Shown: piece by piece, positions 6,726 through 8,349 of the stretch
Numbering within the stretch: the first letter of the stretch is position 1
Layout of the letters: the number at the start of each line of letters is the position of its first letter
Assembly (NCBI GenBank): GCA_947071955.1
Contig: CAMTGL010000085.1
Location: 1-8,349, forward strand
Length of the DNA: 8,349 nt
Direction: 5' to 3'
Source: an uncultured Plesiomonas sp.
GTDB taxonomy: Bacteria; Pseudomonadota; Gammaproteobacteria; Enterobacterales; CAMTGL01
Made by a program: the position numbers and the translations under genes
Notes under the pieces: generated by a model
What the model was told of the DNA's origin: nothing
Seen by the model: only the letters and a program-made list of their open reading frames with translations
Databases searched by the model: none

Positions 6726-8084
6726 ATGCTGTCAAAACTAAAACGCAACAAAAATCAGCAACACCTTGAGCTACTGCCCTGCTTTCCACTACAGGCAGAC
6801 AGTGTAAACACTCTGTTTAAAACAGATGATTTTCGTACGCGTCTGCTCGATCTTATCGGGCTCGCCAAACAACGTATTTATATCGCGGCCCTGTATCTAG
6901 AAAATGATGAGGGCGGTCAGGAAATTTTACACGCACTCTACAGCGCCAAAGCCACAACACCACATTTAGATATCCGAATCTTTGTTGACTGGCATCGCGC
7001 CCAGCGCGGGCGTATTGGTGAAAGCGCCTTATCAACCAATGCACAATGGTATACAGATCAGGCTACGGCATATCCAGACAGTGAAATCCCCATTTATGGC
7101 GTTCCGGTGAATACCCGTGAAGCCTTAGGTGTATTGCACCTCAAAGGCTTTGTGATTGATGACACCGTGCTCTACAGCGGAGCCAGCCTAAATAATGTTT
7201 ATCTGCATAAACAAGATAAATACCGCTACGACCGTTATCATCAAATTCACCACCCAGACCTTGCCAATAGCATGGTCAAATTTATGCAAGACTCACTGAT
7301 GAATGCCGGTGCGGTACAACGCCTTGATCGCAATGATAAACCGACGACACAAGAGATCAAAGTTGCCATCAAGCAACTGCGCCATGCTCTCAAAACCGCT
7401 ACCTACGAAACATACGGCACCTGTAATAACAACGAATGTCTCAGTATTCGCCCGTTGTGTGGGTTGGGAAAGCGCAGTCAACTTAATGAAGCGATTCAAG
7501 ACCTATTAGCCTCAACAGAAGAACAACTGACCATCTGTACCCCTTACTTCAATCTGCCCGCTCCGTTGGTAAAAATTATTCATCGGTTATTACAACTGGG
7601 CAAGCGTGTTGAAATTATTATCGGGGATAAAACGGCTAACGATTTTTATCTCTCACCGGAAGAGAAATTCCGAGTGATAGGCGCACTGCCCTATTTATAT
7701 GAGATAAACCTGCGCCGTTTTATGAGCCGTCTGCAGCGTTTTATTTTAAATGATCAACTCTCGATCCGGCTTTGGAAAGATCAAGACAACACCTATCACC
7801 TGAAAGGCGTTTGGGTTGATAACCGCTGGCAGTTGCTCACTGGCAACAATTTAAACCCAAGAGCATGGGGATTAGATTTAGAAAACGCGCTCTTAATTCA
7901 TGATCCACAAGCTGAATTACAGACACAGCGTCATACCGAATTGCAGCATATCCGTGAACACACAACACATATCACACACTATCAGCAGTTACAAACACTC
8001 AGTGATTACCCAGAACCGGTCAAAAAACTGATCCGCCGCTTAAGCCGCATGCGTATTGACCGACTCATCAATAAAATTCTGTAA
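6726..8084 (+). CDS. pssA: CDP-diacylglycerol--serine O-phosphatidyltransferase (phosphatidylserine synthase PssA)
   Basis: PssA joins serine to CDP-diacylglycerol and releases CMP, giving phosphatidylserine, the precursor of phosphatidylethanolamine. The 452-residue protein (451 in E. coli) belongs to the phospholipase D superfamily and carries both HKD motifs: HLKGFVID (His138, Lys140, Asp145) and HLKGVWVD (His358, Lys360, Asp365), each followed by its Ser/Asn-rich partner (SGASLNN 151-157, TGNNLNP 372-378). It lacks membrane-spanning segments and ends in a basic Arg-rich tail (433-452), as expected for an enzyme that associates with ribosomes and acidic membranes. ATG 6726 is preferred because MLSKLKRNK matches the E. 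coli N-terminus; a GTG at 6723 would add one Met. The Shine-Dalgarno is poor: only GAG at 6713-6715. cobQ ends 113 bases upstream, where E. coli would have patZ. An intrinsic terminator follows the gene. Confidence 0.97.
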   Translation: MLSKLKRNKNQQHLELLPCFPLQADSVNTLFKTDDFRTRLLDLIGLAKQRIYIAALYLENDEGGQEILHALYSAKATTPHLDIRIFVDWHRAQRGRIGESALSTNAQWYTDQATAYPDSEIPIYGVPVNTREALGVLHLKGFVIDDTVLYSGASLNNVYLHKQDKYRYDRYHQIHHPDLANSMVKFMQDSLMNAGAVQRLDRNDKPTTQEIKVAIKQLRHALKTATYETYGTCNNNECLSIRPLCGLGKRSQLNEAIQDLLASTEEQLTICTPYFNLPAPLVKIIHRLLQLGKRVEIIIGDKTANDFYLSPEEKFRVIGALPYLYEINLRRFMSRLQRFILNDQLSIRLWKDQDNTYHLKGVWVDNRWQLLTGNNLNPRAWGLDLENALLIHDPQAELQTQRHTELQHIREHTTHITHYQQLQTLSDYPEPVKKLIRRLSRMRIDRLINKIL

Positions 8085-8115
8085 CTCCTGTCATACCATT
8101 TTTCTGATATTAACT

Positions 8116-8139
8116 AACCCCGTATTTACGGGGTTTTTT
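8116..8139 (+). terminator. Intrinsic terminator of pssA
   Basis: A perfect eight-base-pair stem, AACCCCGT (8116-8123) with ACGGGGTT (8128-8135), closes a four-base loop and runs into a six-T tract (8134-8139). It begins 31 bases after the pssA stop codon, so it is the natural end of the pssA transcript. Confidence 0.9.
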
Positions 8140-8312
8140 ATGCACTAAAAACAGAGCCTTAAAAAACTCTCTTATGGGATACACAAAAAACCCGCCAATA
8201 CCCCATCAAAAAGCTGCATCGCTCGATGACTGCATAGCAAATTGCTTCCTGATAATTCAGTAATCGCGTGAAACTCAGCCAAGCTTATATTCCCTGCCAA
8301 AATCCCAAACGC
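8140..8312. other. Non-coding spacer between two terminators
   Basis: I see no open frame with a ribosome binding site, no tRNA-like fold and no convincing promoter. GATAAT at 8251-8256 resembles a -10 but has no -35 at normal spacing. A short CATC-GCTC-GATG hairpin lies at about 8217-8228 and is too small to interpret. It is most likely plain intergenic DNA between pssA and a gene to the right. Confidence 0.5.
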
Positions 8313-8340
8313 AAAAAGCCCATCCTTTCGGATGGGCTTT
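8313..8340 (-). terminator. Intrinsic terminator, probably of a leftward gene beyond the window
   Basis: An eight-base-pair GC-rich stem, GCCCATCC (8318-8325) with GGATGGGC (8330-8337), is extended by three A-T pairs (8315-8317 with 8338-8340). Read leftward, the loop is GAAA, a stable GNRA tetraloop, and the stem is followed by five T (complement of 8313-8317). Read rightward, only three T follow before C. The hairpin therefore suits a minus-strand transcript entering from the right, but could work both ways as a backup for pssA. Confidence 0.8.
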
Positions 8341-8349
8341 CTACTTATT

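Noticed and set aside
8140..8312. Small RNA gene ending at the 8313-8340 terminator.
   Set aside because: No promoter with both elements was found, and the terminator fits the opposite direction better.

Overview
The window looks like chromosomal housekeeping DNA from a gammaproteobacterium of the Enterobacterales/Aeromonadales kind. The proteins align closely with E. coli proteins as I remember them (TrxC, TapT/YfiP, PatZ/YfiQ, BtuR, PssA). The order yfiF (leftward), trxC, tapT, patZ ... pssA is the E. coli order. Base composition is roughly balanced and looks even across all the genes. I cannot name the species: Tolumonas-, Aeromonas- or Plesiomonas-like bacteria would all fit, and this is a guess.

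Layout. Bases 1-180 (minus strand) hold the first 60 codons of a very basic, repetitive N-terminus, most likely the SpoU-type RNA methyltransferase YfiF. Bases 181-417 are a divergent intergenic region with a good candidate OxyR operator. trxC (418-843) encodes zinc-containing thioredoxin 2. tapT (925-1671) encodes the DTW-domain tRNA acp3U47 synthase, and patZ (1742-4393) the large protein lysine acetyltransferase. Next come two cobalamin genes that lie elsewhere in the E. coli/Salmonella arrangement: cobO/btuR (5024-4422, leftward, convergent with patZ) and cobQ (5131-6612, rightward), divergent across about 106 bases. pssA (6726-8084), phosphatidylserine synthase, follows and ends at a clear intrinsic terminator (8116-8139). 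The last 200 bases hold no gene that I can see. They end in a second strong hairpin (8313-8340), which by its T-tract and loop probably ends a leftward gene beyond the window.

How the genes relate. Most are independent housekeeping functions: RNA modification (YfiF, TapT), oxidative-stress thiol chemistry (TrxC), acetylation control of central metabolism (PatZ) and phospholipid synthesis (PssA). The only pathway pair is CobO and CobQ, which catalyse successive steps: adenosylation of the corrinoid, then amidation of adenosylcobyrinic acid a,c-diamide to adenosylcobyric acid.

I found no mobile element, CRISPR array, RNA gene or defence-like cluster, and no new biological system. The points most worth a second look are the B12 pair placed between patZ and pssA, and the OxyR site in front of trxC.
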